The notes: generated by a model from the letters alone, not told the origin. Positions 1 to 8,934 are shown, counted from the first letter of the stretch. The stretch is DNA of 64,000 nt from Thermogemmatispora tikiterensis (GCF_003268475.1 NZ_MCIF01000002.1:1342413-1406412); one strand, 5' to 3'. Made by a program: numbers and translations.

Positions 1-74
1 GCATCATCGAAGTGTGGTGAAAGATAGACATGCTGATACTCTGGACCAACATCGTCCATAGCAGAGACAAGCAA
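1..74 (-). CDS. PIG-L (LmbE-like) deacetylase, N-terminal fragment
   Basis: Only the first 24 or so codons lie in the window; the gene runs off the left edge. The visible peptide contains HVYLSPHFDDA, which matches the PHxDD zinc-binding signature found near the N-terminus of PIG-L/LmbE N-acetylglucosaminyl deacetylases. I place the start at a TTG (complement of 72-74) because AAGGAG (complement of 82-87) lies 7 nt upstream; an in-frame ATG at 59 is the alternative. Family knowledge: these enzymes deacetylate GlcNAc-containing small molecules or lipids. It lies next to an acetyltransferase on the same strand at the edge of an EPS locus, so a role in sugar modification is plausible. The call rests on one short motif. 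Confidence 0.65.
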   Translation of the reverse strand, partial: MLVSAMDDVGPEYQHVYLSPHFDD

Positions 75-187
75 CCCTAAACTCCTTTCAGCTCACGACC
101 AAGCGGCTTCCTGAGCTAGTTGGCATAGCGAGGGAGAGGAATCGAGAGAGATCAATCCAATCCCTTGCCGCCAGCCTGACAGGGGTG

Positions 188-745
188 TTAACCAAACAGA
201 GGATGAAAATGAGCCAGGGAATAGGAAGGATTGCGCAGCTGGCGCTCTCCGACCACGCGCGCAGGCACGCCGCCCACGATTGCATAGGGAGGAACATCAT
301 GGGTCACGACTGCGCCCGCCATAACGACGGCACCTTCGCCGATGGTCACACCTGCCAGGACCGTCGCCCGCGCTCCCAGGAAGGCATAGCTTCCTATCAC
401 AATCGGCTTGTAGATATCCTTGTGCTCTGGATCGTTGATATCATGCGAACCAGTGATCAGCCAGACCCCCGGCGAGAGACTGACATGCTCGCCGATCACC
501 AGCCCCCCTGTTACATAGAGCAGACAGCCATAGTTAATCACCGAGCCCTTGCCAATCACAACGCGACGCCCCCGGCCACGCAGACCTGCCATCTGAATAC
601 GCACGCCAGAAAGGATCGTTACCTGCGGACCGATCTCCCACCCCAGCACCGCGCGATACCAGGCATAGCGCAGCGTATAAGAAGGAATATAATTGATAAC
701 CTGATTGGTGAGATATTTGAGCAACTCACGGATGGCATCCCTCAT
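188..745 (-). CDS. Hexapeptide-repeat acetyltransferase (WcaF/maltose acetyltransferase-like)
   Basis: The 185-residue protein is a left-handed beta-helix acyltransferase. Hexad repeats run from about residue 45 to 165, including VVIGKGSVINYG, LVIGEHVSLSPG, VTIGEGAVVMAGAVVTHDVP and the terminal IVGGVPARVV typical of O-acetyltransferases of the WcaF/LacA/NodL group. Asp-His in GSHDIND is a plausible catalytic region. The size matches colanic-acid type acetyltransferases. The ATG at 745 has GGAGG 7 nt upstream. It probably transfers acetyl from acetyl-CoA to a sugar of the polysaccharide made by the neighbouring genes. The exact acceptor cannot be read from the sequence. Confidence 0.85.
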   Translation of the reverse strand: MRDAIRELLKYLTNQVINYIPSYTLRYAWYRAVLGWEIGPQVTILSGVRIQMAGLRGRGRRVVIGKGSVINYGCLLYVTGGLVIGEHVSLSPGVWLITGSHDINDPEHKDIYKPIVIGSYAFLGARATVLAGVTIGEGAVVMAGAVVTHDVPPYAIVGGVPARVVGERQLRNPSYSLAHFHPLFG

Positions 746-1262
746 TTGAGCACCTCCGGCAGCGCGGCCAGGGACAGGAGTTGACCGCCCCCACAGCGAG
801 AGCGGAACGCGGGTGGTCTTGGAGCAGGCTCACCAGCAGGCATACAGATCACGACCATCCGCTCTGCGCCCCCCATTGACCCAGAGCGATCAGCAACTCA
901 GGCCATAGCTGTCTTCCTGGCAGCGAGCCACGCTGGCCATGCGAGAAGTTCTCCGGCGCTTGGTTCGCTCCTGGTCTATTCGGGTTATAGCACGCCTTTG
1001 TAGTGACAAGATTGCGAATCTGGTAAAGAACGAGTCTTTTTCTTAGAGCAGAGTAGACGAACAGTACCCCAACCTGCATCAGCCTTTACCCCAGCTCGCC
1101 GGTAGCGCGATGTACACATCGAACCCCCAGCAGAAACGACATCTTCACATACACGAATACCACTTTACCATCGAGCCGGTAGTACCCTTGTAGCAGACCA
1201 CATACCAGCAGAAAAAACGAGAGGTTACCTGATGCTACGCGAAGCGAAGGAGGTCTGTTCTT
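746..1262. other. Intergenic region between divergent genes
   Basis: About 500 bases separate the minus-strand acetyltransferase from the plus-strand Wzz-like gene. I see no convincing gene. The small open frame at 849-1079 on the minus strand has no family resemblance and no good ribosome binding site. The region must hold the promoters of both EPS transcription units, but I could not pick a confident -35/-10 pair. AAGGAGG at 1247-1253 belongs to the downstream gene. Confidence 0.5.
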
Positions 1263-2321
1263 GTGGGGCGTGTACTTGAAGCTATCTTTTGCCGGCCCCT
1301 GCAGCTCATTCTGCTGCTCGTAATGTTCCCGGCACTGGCAATTGCAGTCGTGTTGCTTCTCCCTCGATCGTACGAAACAACGGCCTCACTCTGGGCCTTG
1401 CGACGCTACGAGGTCATCGGAGCCACCGGGCCAGAGACGAATCTCCAGGCAACACCAGCAGAAACGCAAGCCACGGCTCTGAGCGAGCTGCTGCAAAGTC
1501 GCACCTTCGCTTTAAAGGTGGCTTCTCAAACACAGCTCGCCTCAACACTTGACGCGCACACGCGCTCTGATCCTCTCTTACGTGACGATGCCCTCTTCAC
1601 GGAGATCTCCAAGCATGTAGTTGTACGTGCAGTGGGCTATAACCTGTTCACTATTACTTATGAGAACCAAAGCGCAAAAATTGCTCAACAGGTGGTAGAG
1701 TCTGTCATCGACAACTATAGTCAGCAGAGCCAGCAGTTCAGCATCGCCGAGGCACAGTATCTGCTCCAAAGCTATCAGGGCCAGCTCGTGAAGGCCCAGC
1801 AGGACGCTGCCTCTGCCGCGGCTGCCGAGGCTCGCTATCTCACCAATCATCCCGACCTGGCTCATCAGGTGCTGACTTCTGGCCCTGATTACGCTGCTAC
1901 CCTCGACCCTGCCTACGGCCTCCTCCATAGTCAGACCAAGCAGGCCCAGGCGACGGTGGAAAACTTGCAATCGCTGATTGCCAGCCTGAATCAGGAGATC
2001 AGTGCTCAGGGTACTGGCACCAACAGCCTTTTTAAGGTAATCGATACCCCCAGCGTGGGCACACAGCCAGTCTCACGGCTGAAGTCATTCCTGATCGGCG
2101 GCGCGATTGGTCTGGTGGCAGCGCTCGTTAGCTGCTCCGCTCTGGTAATCATCCAGGTTCGCCGCAATCGCGCGGTCTATACACCTCTCGACTTGCAGAA
2201 AATCACAACGCTGCCGGTGCTGGCTCAGCTTCCACGCCTGGGACAGGAAGGTATTACGGCCTTGCTCCCTTCAGCCGCTTCTGGCGAGCTGCTGCCCGGC
2301 AGGGACGGTGTTCCTTCTTAA
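1263..2321 (+). CDS. Wzz-type chain-length determinant / polysaccharide co-polymerase (no kinase domain)
   Basis: The 352-residue protein has a membrane segment at about residues 11-33, a long periplasm-type helical domain with Gln/Ala-rich coiled-coil character (about 120-250), a short Pro-containing stretch (VIDTPSVGTQPV, about 258-270) and a second membrane segment (about 273-297). This two-TM topology with a proline-rich TM2 entry is that of Wzz/Wzc N-terminal domains, which set polysaccharide chain length. It ends in a short cytosolic tail without the kinase domain. The GTG start at 1263 follows AAGGAGG (1247-1253) by 9 nt. The next gene encodes a separate CpsD-like ATPase, as in the split CpsC/CpsD arrangement of Gram-positives. 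Confidence 0.8.
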   Translation: MGRVLEAIFCRPLQLILLLVMFPALAIAVVLLLPRSYETTASLWALRRYEVIGATGPETNLQATPAETQATALSELLQSRTFALKVASQTQLASTLDAHTRSDPLLRDDALFTEISKHVVVRAVGYNLFTITYENQSAKIAQQVVESVIDNYSQQSQQFSIAEAQYLLQSYQGQLVKAQQDAASAAAAEARYLTNHPDLAHQVLTSGPDYAATLDPAYGLLHSQTKQAQATVENLQSLIASLNQEISAQGTGTNSLFKVIDTPSVGTQPVSRLKSFLIGGAIGLVAALVSCSALVIIQVRRNRAVYTPLDLQKITTLPVLAQLPRLGQEGITALLPSAASGELLPGRDGVPS

Positions 2322-2350
2322 CTAGCTGAGGAGAGGAGAGGATAGCGCTT

Positions 2351-3286
2351 ATGGCAGAACATGATTGGTTCAATAATAAGAAGCAGAACCCTGGCTCGCA
2401 CGACTCGGAAAGCGATACGGTTAAGCTGCCAGCTCGCCGCTCGCAGTCGGTTACTGCCGCCCTGGCTTCGTCAACTCAAACGGAGGAGCAGGCCCCAGAA
2501 GAGCCTGGTCTGTCGCTGAAAGGCTCTAAAGAGCCGACCGAGGCACTCAGCAAGATAAAGGTGCCAGAAACGCCCGTGCCGACTAGACCCGCAAAGGTAA
2601 AGCTCCAGCAGAAGGAGCAGGCGGCTTCTACCAAGGGTCATAAGCATAAGGCAGGCGAGTTGCTCAATGCCCAAGCGCTACGCGAGCGCTGCCGCCAGCT
2701 GTGCACCGCCACTTTCTTCCGGGAACACTCGACGATCCGCAGCCTTGGCTTTACGAGCGCTACCGCTGGTGAGGGGAAGACGCTCCTGGCCCTGGCGACC
2801 GCTACTGTGCTGGCTAACGACAGCGGGAGGCCTGTAACGTTGCTAGAATGCACCTGGGAGCGCCCGCGCCTGCAGGAGTTATTCGACCTGCCGCGTGGTC
2901 AGGGGCTGGCGGAATGGCTACGCGGCGAGTGCAGCGAGGAGGCGATTCGCTACCGCGTGTCGCCCGAGCTAACGGTTATCCCTGCGGGCGATGCCGCAGG
3001 GCAGGCTATGAAGCTAATCCACCTGCTCTCTGAACGCCAGCTTCTCTCTCGCCTGCCCAGCTCTCAGGAGCTGTTCATTCTTGATCTGCCGCCGCTGGTG
3101 ACGTCGGGCTACGGCGCTCTGGCGGCCAGCCTGGCCGATTCGCTGATCCTGGTGGTGCACGCCGGCGTGACGTCTGAGGTGCTGGTCAGCGAAGCCTGTG
3201 CTCAGCTGAGGGACCTTCCTGTCCAGGGTATCTTGCTGAACCAGATCGAGAGCCACATTCCGCGCTGGATACGCCAGCTGCTGTGA
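2351..3286 (+). CDS. CpsD/CapB-like P-loop ATPase, degenerate BY-kinase
   Basis: The 311-residue protein has about 100 residues of low-complexity polar sequence followed by a tyrosine-kinase/ParA-like ATPase domain. Walker A is visible as TSATAGEGKTLLALATA (about 137-153) and Walker B as LFILDLPPL (about 240-248). The Walker A' motif, normally LLVDADxRRP in BY-kinases, reads LLECTWERP, so both acidic residues are changed (D to E and D to T). The C-terminus (QIESHIPRWIRQLL) lacks the usual tyrosine cluster. It follows the Wzz-like gene by 29 nt and is probably its cytosolic partner. It may be a regulatory ATPase rather than an active tyrosine kinase; that is inference. Confidence 0.75.
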   Translation: MAEHDWFNNKKQNPGSHDSESDTVKLPARRSQSVTAALASSTQTEEQAPEEPGLSLKGSKEPTEALSKIKVPETPVPTRPAKVKLQQKEQAASTKGHKHKAGELLNAQALRERCRQLCTATFFREHSTIRSLGFTSATAGEGKTLLALATATVLANDSGRPVTLLECTWERPRLQELFDLPRGQGLAEWLRGECSEEAIRYRVSPELTVIPAGDAAGQAMKLIHLLSERQLLSRLPSSQELFILDLPPLVTSGYGALAASLADSLILVVHAGVTSEVLVSEACAQLRDLPVQGILLNQIESHIPRWIRQLL

Positions 3287-3314
3287 GGGTTGCCCTAGAG
3301 AAGGTACCTGACCC

Positions 3315-3446
3315 ATGAAAACGATCGTGATCTTGCTCGGCTTTTTCCTGGCACTAAGCCTCTTTGTCAGGAAGTATAACGCTACAACGCGGCTGCTCAT
3401 GCTGCTGGCCATCGCTGTGCTAGTGGCTTACAGCACTTTCTTCTGA
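3315..3446 (+). CDS. Small two-helix membrane protein (43 residues)
   Basis: An ATG at 3315 opens a 43-codon frame. It translates to a lysine-containing N-terminus, a hydrophobic segment (about residues 4-18), a short basic loop RKYNATTR and a second hydrophobic segment (about 27-43) ending in TFF. AGAAGG lies about 11 nt upstream. It is positioned cleanly between the CpsD-like ATPase and the ligase gene on the same strand, with small gaps, so it is probably translated. It resembles no family I can name. A membrane hairpin that assists the Wzz/ligase machinery is possible, but that is a guess from context. Confidence 0.5.
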   Translation: MKTIVILLGFFLALSLFVRKYNATTRLLMLLAIAVLVAYSTFF

Positions 3447-3518
3447 GCAGCTCAGCAGATCATGAACACAGTGGATCTGGCTTTGTCGTCGTCTTTGCAC
3501 AACAGATAGTGAAAGTCT

Positions 3519-5129
3519 ATGCCTTCTTTACCAGAGTCACCGCCACGGTTGAGACAGATCTATAGGGCTTATCCCGACGAACCAGTAGCCCAGCCGCAAG
3601 GGAGAGGCATCCTCCCTTTCTGGGTCGCTCTCATGTTGGGCTTGACCGTCCTTCCTCTGTTGATGCTGGCCGGCGCCTCCCTCGGCTTCAGCATCGTTGT
3701 GGCCTTACTCGCCGCCTGTACTGCGGGCTTGTTGATTATGCGCTGGCCCGTTAGCGGCCTCTTTCTCTGCCTGGCCTGCGTCCTGCTCATTGAGCAGAAT
3801 CCTTTGCAGTTCCATATCGGCACCGATCAGTTGAATATCTTTTACTGGCCGCCCAATATGGCCGGGATGATTGAACGCCCAATTGGGTTTTTGATGCTGT
3901 TTACACTCTTTGTGAGCATCTGCCACCGTCTGGCGAAGCGCCGTCCGGCCCTGGAGGGCGGCCCTCTCTTCTGGCCTTTCATCCTGTTCCTGGTCTGTGT
4001 GGCGATTGGTGTCCTTCATGGCCTGACCACCGGCGGTGATCTGAAGATCACTGTTCTGGAGGTGCGACCGCTCTGGTACCTGTTCCTCTCTTACTTGCTG
4101 GCTTATAACCTGATCTCGCAGCTGCGACACGTCCGCCTCTTCTTGTGGTTCGCAATCTTCGGAGCTGGCTTCAAAGGCTTACAAGGCTGCTATATCTATT
4201 TCTTCGTGCTACATGGCGATCTGACGAATCAGAATGAGATCATGTCGCACGAGGAATCTTTCTTCTTCATCTCGATTTTGCTGCTCATCATCCTCTTCTG
4301 CCTCCTGTATAGCTATAGACCACAACTGTACGCGGCGCTGGCCGTCCTGCCAGTCGTGCTAATCGCGCTGGTCGCCAACAAGCGACGCGCTGACTATATT
4401 GCCTTGATTGTAGGAGTGCTTGTAGCCTGGGTTTTTGTGTTTTACTTGAAGCCACAGCTGCGTAAGCCTTTGCTGGCCGGACTGGCAATCTGCACACTCC
4501 TGGGCGTCGGCTATGTCCTCGCTTTCGCTCATGGAACGGGGAGCCTCGCGGAGCCAGCTCGGGCGATTGTCTCGGTTATTGATCCCTCGGCCTCCGATAC
4601 GCGCGACCAGGCTTCAAACGCCTATCGCAACGCCGAAAACTATGATCTGAAGTACACAGTTCAGCAAAATCCATTGTTGGGACTGGGGTTCGGAAAGCAG
4701 TTTCTACAGCCTGAGCCGCTGCCGGTTCTGGCTAGCGATAATCCCGACTTCGGCGGTAACCCTTATCTGTATGTGCCACATAATACGATTTACTGGATCT
4801 GGATGCGTCTCGGGCCGATTGGTTATATTGCTCTCTGGTTCTTGCTAGGCTCGTTGATCGTACGCGGCGGCCTGATCGCCCGCCAGCTCCAAGATCCCTA
4901 CTTGCGTCTGATCGCTGTCTATGTGATCGCCATTACATTCATGGAAGTTATGGTAGCCTACGCGGACTATCAGCTCTTCTTCTATCGCAATGTAATCTAT
5001 CTGGGTCTGCTGGCCGGCTTGTTGATGCGCCTGCCAGCCCTGGAACGAGGGCGCTCCATGCAGCAGGCAGCGCAGAAGAGTATGCCCACCGCTCCACAGG
5101 CCCGCGCGGTTTTGAGCGAGGTCAGCTGA
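3519..5129 (+). CDS. O-antigen ligase/polymerase family membrane protein (Wzy/WaaL-like)
   Basis: The 536-residue protein has roughly a dozen hydrophobic segments. The Wzy_C/O-antigen ligase signature lies towards the C-terminus: QNPLLGLGFGKQF (about 382-394), then PHNTIYWIWMRLGPIGY (about 419-435), where the His and the Arg-Leu-Gly block are typical of the catalytic periplasmic loop. Family members join or polymerise undecaprenyl-linked glycans on the outer face of the membrane. The stop overlaps the next start by one base (TGATG), so the downstream GT2 is translationally coupled. A second, unrelated-looking ligase lies at 48587-50107. Confidence 0.85.
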   Translation: MPSLPESPPRLRQIYRAYPDEPVAQPQGRGILPFWVALMLGLTVLPLLMLAGASLGFSIVVALLAACTAGLLIMRWPVSGLFLCLACVLLIEQNPLQFHIGTDQLNIFYWPPNMAGMIERPIGFLMLFTLFVSICHRLAKRRPALEGGPLFWPFILFLVCVAIGVLHGLTTGGDLKITVLEVRPLWYLFLSYLLAYNLISQLRHVRLFLWFAIFGAGFKGLQGCYIYFFVLHGDLTNQNEIMSHEESFFFISILLLIILFCLLYSYRPQLYAALAVLPVVLIALVANKRRADYIALIVGVLVAWVFVFYLKPQLRKPLLAGLAICTLLGVGYVLAFAHGTGSLAEPARAIVSVIDPSASDTRDQASNAYRNAENYDLKYTVQQNPLLGLGFGKQFLQPEPLPVLASDNPDFGGNPYLYVPHNTIYWIWMRLGPIGYIALWFLLGSLIVRGGLIARQLQDPYLRLIAVYVIAITFMEVMVAYADYQLFFYRNVIYLGLLAGLLMRLPALERGRSMQQAAQKSMPTAPQARAVLSEVS

Positions 5130-6391
5130 TGACGCTTATAACGTCCTTTGCTGTACTCCTTCCCTTGCTTTCGTGGACCCTGCTCCTGGCAGAGCTGGTG
5201 CTGGCTCTACCCATCAGTTACTTGACTGTGGTGACAGCAGCGGCCCTGCTAACCCGTTTTTCTCAACGGGCCGCTGCCTCGGCCCCAGAATCCAGTACAG
5301 TCGAGCCATTGCGCTTTGCGGTGCTGATTCCTGCCCACAATGAGGAGCTGGTAATTGGAACACTCCTGGCAAGCTTACAACGGCTTGCATATCCGCGCAG
5401 CCACTATCAGGTCTACGTGATCGCCGACAATTGTACCGATGGCACAGCAAGCCTGGTCCGCTCTACAGGATGGGCCACCGTCTATGAGCGCCTTGACCTT
5501 CAGCGACGCGGCAAAGGCTATGCCTTGAATTGGGCCTTGAGACAACTGGCCGAGAACGGCGTGATCTACGATGCCTGTGTATTCCTGGATGCCGATGCTG
5601 TGGTTGAGCCCTCTTTTTTACGGGCCCTGGAGCAGGCCCTACAGGCCGGCCTAGCTCGCGGAGAGCGTCTCCAGGCTTTGCAGGCTAGTAATACGGTGCT
5701 TAATGCTTCCGCTTCCCCTGGGACAGCCCTGCGCTGGCTGGCACTCTCCTTGATGAACCACGTTCGCCCCCTTGGACGAACCAGGCTGGGCGCGTCGTCG
5801 ACTCTGACAGGCAATGGAATGTGCCTGACCCGCGCCCTGCTGGAGCGCTATCCCTGGGAGGCTTTTTCTCGTGGCGAGGATTATGAGTATTATCTGCATC
5901 TCGTGGAGCAGGGGATCTGCGTCCGCTACGTGCCCGCAGCGATCGTCCGCTCTCAGATGCCGCTTCGCTTTGCACAGATGCGCTCGCAAGATCTGCGCTG
6001 GGAGGCCGCCGAATCAAGCACGTCCGCGCTAAGGCGCGCTTCGCGCTTGCTGCGAGCTGGACTGCAGGCCGGCGACTGGCGCCGACTGGAGGCGGTGGCC
6101 GAGCTGCTGACGCCTCCGCTCTCCGTGCTGCTGGCTGGGACCACACTGGTGTTTCTGGCCAGTCTGCTGCTTCACTGGCCACCAGCTCTGCTATCAGCCC
6201 TGCTTCTGCTGTTAGGGTTGAGCCTCTATGTGCTCTCCCCTCTCGCTTTATTGGAGACGCCTAAAGGGATCTATAAGGCTTTCTTCTTCGCACCCGCATT
6301 TGTGCTCTGGAAACTCTGGGTCTATCTCGTGCTCCGCCAGAAACAGAGGCAAAAAAGAGATTGGCTGAGAACCGATCGTACGCCCGCCTGA
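5129..6391 (+). CDS. Membrane glycosyltransferase family 2 (cellulose synthase/HasA-like)
   Basis: The 420-residue protein has an N-terminal membrane segment, a GT-A catalytic domain and C-terminal membrane segments (about 330-395). Visible motifs are IPAHNEE (about 67-73), DNCTDGT, the metal-binding FLDADAV (about 151-157), GEDYEY, and QDLRW (about 286-290), which fits the QxxRW motif of processive GT2 enzymes. It presumably adds a sugar from a nucleotide donor to a lipid carrier or growing chain at the inner membrane. The start overlaps the ligase stop by one base. The stop is followed after about 30 nt by the GT4 gene, so the three form one transcription unit. Confidence 0.85.
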   Translation: MTLITSFAVLLPLLSWTLLLAELVLALPISYLTVVTAAALLTRFSQRAAASAPESSTVEPLRFAVLIPAHNEELVIGTLLASLQRLAYPRSHYQVYVIADNCTDGTASLVRSTGWATVYERLDLQRRGKGYALNWALRQLAENGVIYDACVFLDADAVVEPSFLRALEQALQAGLARGERLQALQASNTVLNASASPGTALRWLALSLMNHVRPLGRTRLGASSTLTGNGMCLTRALLERYPWEAFSRGEDYEYYLHLVEQGICVRYVPAAIVRSQMPLRFAQMRSQDLRWEAAESSTSALRRASRLLRAGLQAGDWRRLEAVAELLTPPLSVLLAGTTLVFLASLLLHWPPALLSALLLLLGLSLYVLSPLALLETPKGIYKAFFFAPAFVLWKLWVYLVLRQKQRQKRDWLRTDRTPA

Positions 6392-6422
6392 ATTGTGGTT
6401 CGGTCTGAAAGGGAATTTGGGA

Positions 6423-7694
6423 ATGTCGCCGTTACGCATTGTTCACATTAGCTACGACTGGTATCGTTTTGATCCTCTGGTGCGTCGCCTAGCTGAGGCT
6501 GCCCACGCCAGAGGTCACCTGGTTGATGTCATTTGTTTGCGTCATGGCGCCGAGCCTCCCTATGAAGAATGCAACGGCGTCGCGGTCTATCGTGTCCCTC
6601 TGGATCGAGGCTTTGGTCAGCCTTTGCCGCTGACTGTGCTTGGCTGGCTCAGGTTTCTGCTCCTCGCCGCCTGGACAGTGACACGGCTTCACTTCCGCAA
6701 GCGTTATGATGTGATTCAGGTGCATAACATGCCAGATTTCCTGGTCTTCGCTGCGCTCATCCCACGCCTCTTTGGAGCACGGGTGATTTTGGAGGTCCAG
6801 GATGCTTCGCCAGAGCTGATGGCCGTCAAGGCTCACGGACGCCTGCGCCCCCTGGCCCGAAGACTGGCCGCTTTGCAGGAGCGGCTGTCAACTCTCTTCG
6901 CCAACCATGTGATCACTGTAGGCTGGCCTTTCGAGGAGCTGCTGCTCAGGCGCGGCGTCCCCCGCCACAAGTTGTCAGTCATCCTGAACAGTCCAGACCC
7001 TCGCTATTTCCCCCCTTCACAGCGCACCCGTGTTCCGTCTCCCGAGGAGGATAGCGATTTTATCCTGATGTATCACGGCACAATGGCAGAGCGACATGGC
7101 CTCGATGTGGCCCTGCGCGCCCTCGCTCTGGCTCTGCCAGCGGCCCCACGCCTTCGCCTCGATCTTTTGGGACGCGGGGAGCAAATCCCTTTTCTACGCA
7201 CACTTGCCGAGGAATTGGGAATCAGCGATCGCGTCACTTTCAGGGAGACATGCACGGTTGAGGAAGTGGCTCACTTTATCGCTCACGGGGATGTGGGCAT
7301 CATCCCCTACCGCTGCGATGGGTTTATGGACCTCCTGCTGCCTACCAAGGCCTACGAATTTGCCTGGTTGCATCGCCCGATTATCGCTACCGATACTAAA
7401 GCGATCCGCTCGATGTTTCGTCCCGAGTCGGTTGTTCTTTGCGAACCGGAGAACCCCCTCAGCTTCGCAGCGGCTTTTGTTGATCTCTATCACCACCCCG
7501 AGAAGCGCGCTCAGCTCGTTGAGAACGCCGCTAAAGACTTCGAGCCATTCCGCTGGGAGCTGATGAGCGAATGCTATAACGAGTTACTGGAGAGACTCTG
7601 CGACCGCCGCGACCGCCGCGACCGCCGCGACCGCCGCCGCTCTACACCCTCTGTCTCCATCTCTCAGGAGATCAGCAGACAGCATCTGCACTAG
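6423..7694 (+). CDS. Glycosyltransferase family 4
   Basis: This GT-B fold enzyme starts MSPLRIVHISYDW. The N-terminal Rossmann domain includes DVIQVHNMPDFLVFAAL and VILEVQDASPELM. The C-terminal donor-binding domain holds LMYHGTMAERHGLDVAL, LLGRGEQ and a PTKAYEFAWLHRPIIATD block, the GT4 ExxxxxxxE-type region. I choose the ATG at 6423, with AAAGGGA 8 nt upstream, over an in-frame TTG at 6393. The last 25 codons carry a (DRR)n tract from a 9-bp tandem repeat and a serine-rich end, giving a very basic tail that may touch the membrane. It is the last gene of the first plus-strand EPS unit. Confidence 0.85.
   Translation: MSPLRIVHISYDWYRFDPLVRRLAEAAHARGHLVDVICLRHGAEPPYEECNGVAVYRVPLDRGFGQPLPLTVLGWLRFLLLAAWTVTRLHFRKRYDVIQVHNMPDFLVFAALIPRLFGARVILEVQDASPELMAVKAHGRLRPLARRLAALQERLSTLFANHVITVGWPFEELLLRRGVPRHKLSVILNSPDPRYFPPSQRTRVPSPEEDSDFILMYHGTMAERHGLDVALRALALALPAAPRLRLDLLGRGEQIPFLRTLAEELGISDRVTFRETCTVEEVAHFIAHGDVGIIPYRCDGFMDLLLPTKAYEFAWLHRPIIATDTKAIRSMFRPESVVLCEPENPLSFAAAFVDLYHHPEKRAQLVENAAKDFEPFRWELMSECYNELLERLCDRRDRRDRRDRRRSTPSVSISQEISRQHLH
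7602..7637 (+). repeat. Four tandem copies of a 9-bp unit inside the GT4 gene
   Basis: The unit GACCGCCGC is repeated four times without change near the 3' end of the GT4 gene and encodes Asp-Arg-Arg repeated. Because the unit is a multiple of three, slippage would change tail length without breaking the frame. Confidence 0.9.
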
Positions 7695-7830
7695 TTTTGC
7701 GAGCAATCATAGCCACCCAGCTACCAAACTCACCGTGAGGTGAGGTCTCTTCCAGCGAGTGACTTGCCCCCTCGACAGCCAGGAGGAGGCAAGGGCAGCT
7801 ATTCTATGACTATAAGAATACACAAAGAGG

Positions 7831-7848
7831 AAGGGCATCCTTGCCCTT
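7831..7848. terminator. Hairpin between convergent genes, possible bidirectional terminator
   Basis: AAGGGCA and TGCCCTT form a perfect 7-bp stem around TCCT. It lies between the end of the plus-strand GT4 and the end of the minus-strand sugar transferase. There is only a weak pyrimidine run on either side, so termination activity is uncertain. A second small hairpin (CTCACC/GGTGAG, 7729-7744) lies closer to the GT4 stop. Confidence 0.4.
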
Positions 7849-7967
7849 TCTGGATGGGTAGATGGATGGAAGAGACGAAGACCTAGAGAGAAGGCAGTCT
7901 CTAGTAAGAGGTGAACATCTACAGCGGTAAACAAACCAGCCAGCCACAAAAGAACGAGATCAAAGGC

Positions 7968-8642
7968 TCAGGCGCCGCCACGACCGCTCAGCATCACCAG
8001 TGGGGTCAACGCGATGAGCCTGAGATCTTCCCAGATCGATTGGCGCTGCAGATAAGCAATATCCATCTCTACCATCGTCTTAAAATCGACCTTGCTGCGT
8101 CCATAGACCTGCCAGTAGCCAGTCAGGCCAGGCTTGCCTGCCAGGCGCAGCCAGTCTCGTTCACTATACTGTTCCACCTCGTAAGGCAGGGGAGGGCGTG
8201 GTCCGACGAGCGACATCTCCCCATGCAGCACATTAAAGAACTGTGGTAACTCATCCAGACTAGTACGGCGGAGCAGACGACCGATTCTCGTAATGCGCGG
8301 ATCATCGTTCAACTTGTAAGGATTGGCAGCCTGCTGGCTACTGCTGAGTCGATCACCGTTCATATAACGCTTGATAGCCTCGCGATGCAGATAATCATCG
8401 CTATTGGCATACATTGAGCGGAACTTCAGCAGCGTAAATTCCTTACCGTTCAATCCCAGGCGCTTTTGGCGGAAGAAGACAGGGCCAGACGAATCGAGCC
8501 GGATCAGGACGGCTATCACCCCCATCACCGCCAGGAGTAGAGGCAACAGAGCCAGGGTAACGGTTACATCGACCAGTCGTTTGAGGCGCAGGTAGCCAGG
8601 GTCAACAGGGATTTGCAAACGAGGCTCAGCGAGAACCGCCAT
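7968..8642 (-). CDS. Short bacterial sugar transferase (undecaprenyl-phosphate phosphoglycosyltransferase)
   Basis: The 224-residue protein is the minimal catalytic form of the WcaJ/WbaP/PglC family. It has one hydrophobic segment (about 25-47), then SGPVFFRQKRLGLNGKEF, LLKFRSMY, TSLDELPQFFNVL, GEMSLVGPRPPLPYE and KPGLTGYWQVYGRS. It starts a lipid-linked oligosaccharide by moving a sugar-1-phosphate from a UDP-sugar to undecaprenyl phosphate. I choose the ATG at 8642 because GGAGGGAGGA ends 6 nt upstream; the longer GTG reading (8660) would put that site inside the gene. It is transcribed towards the first EPS unit. A long version of the same enzyme class lies at 44729-46270. Confidence 0.9.
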   Translation of the reverse strand: MAVLAEPRLQIPVDPGYLRLKRLVDVTVTLALLPLLLAVMGVIAVLIRLDSSGPVFFRQKRLGLNGKEFTLLKFRSMYANSDDYLHREAIKRYMNGDRLSSSQQAANPYKLNDDPRITRIGRLLRRTSLDELPQFFNVLHGEMSLVGPRPPLPYEVEQYSERDWLRLAGKPGLTGYWQVYGRSKVDFKTMVEMDIAYLQRQSIWEDLRLIALTPLVMLSGRGGA

Positions 8643-8934
8643 TGAGCATCCTCCCTCCACAGCGCGTAGAGACAGCGTGTGTACAGCCGTTGTCAGATAC
8701 TGGCCATGTTCTGTTTAATTAAGAGGATAGCGCTCTGAGGTAGAGAACGGGTGCAGGTGCTTATAAAGATATGGATAAAGAAAGCTCTGACTGAGGCCGG
8801 GATGGTACACAATGGTTGAGTCGTCATTGTCGAGCCATCTGCTGAGCCTGAGCCAGACGTCGCCCTTCATCGGTCCCTACACACACAGAGAGGAGAGTAG
8901 CGGCAGCCCCCAGAGGGCGTTTCACAGGCCAGGC

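Noticed and set aside
849..1079. Open frame of 76 codons on the minus strand
   Set aside because: No recognisable motif, no good ribosome site, and it lies where two divergent promoters are needed.
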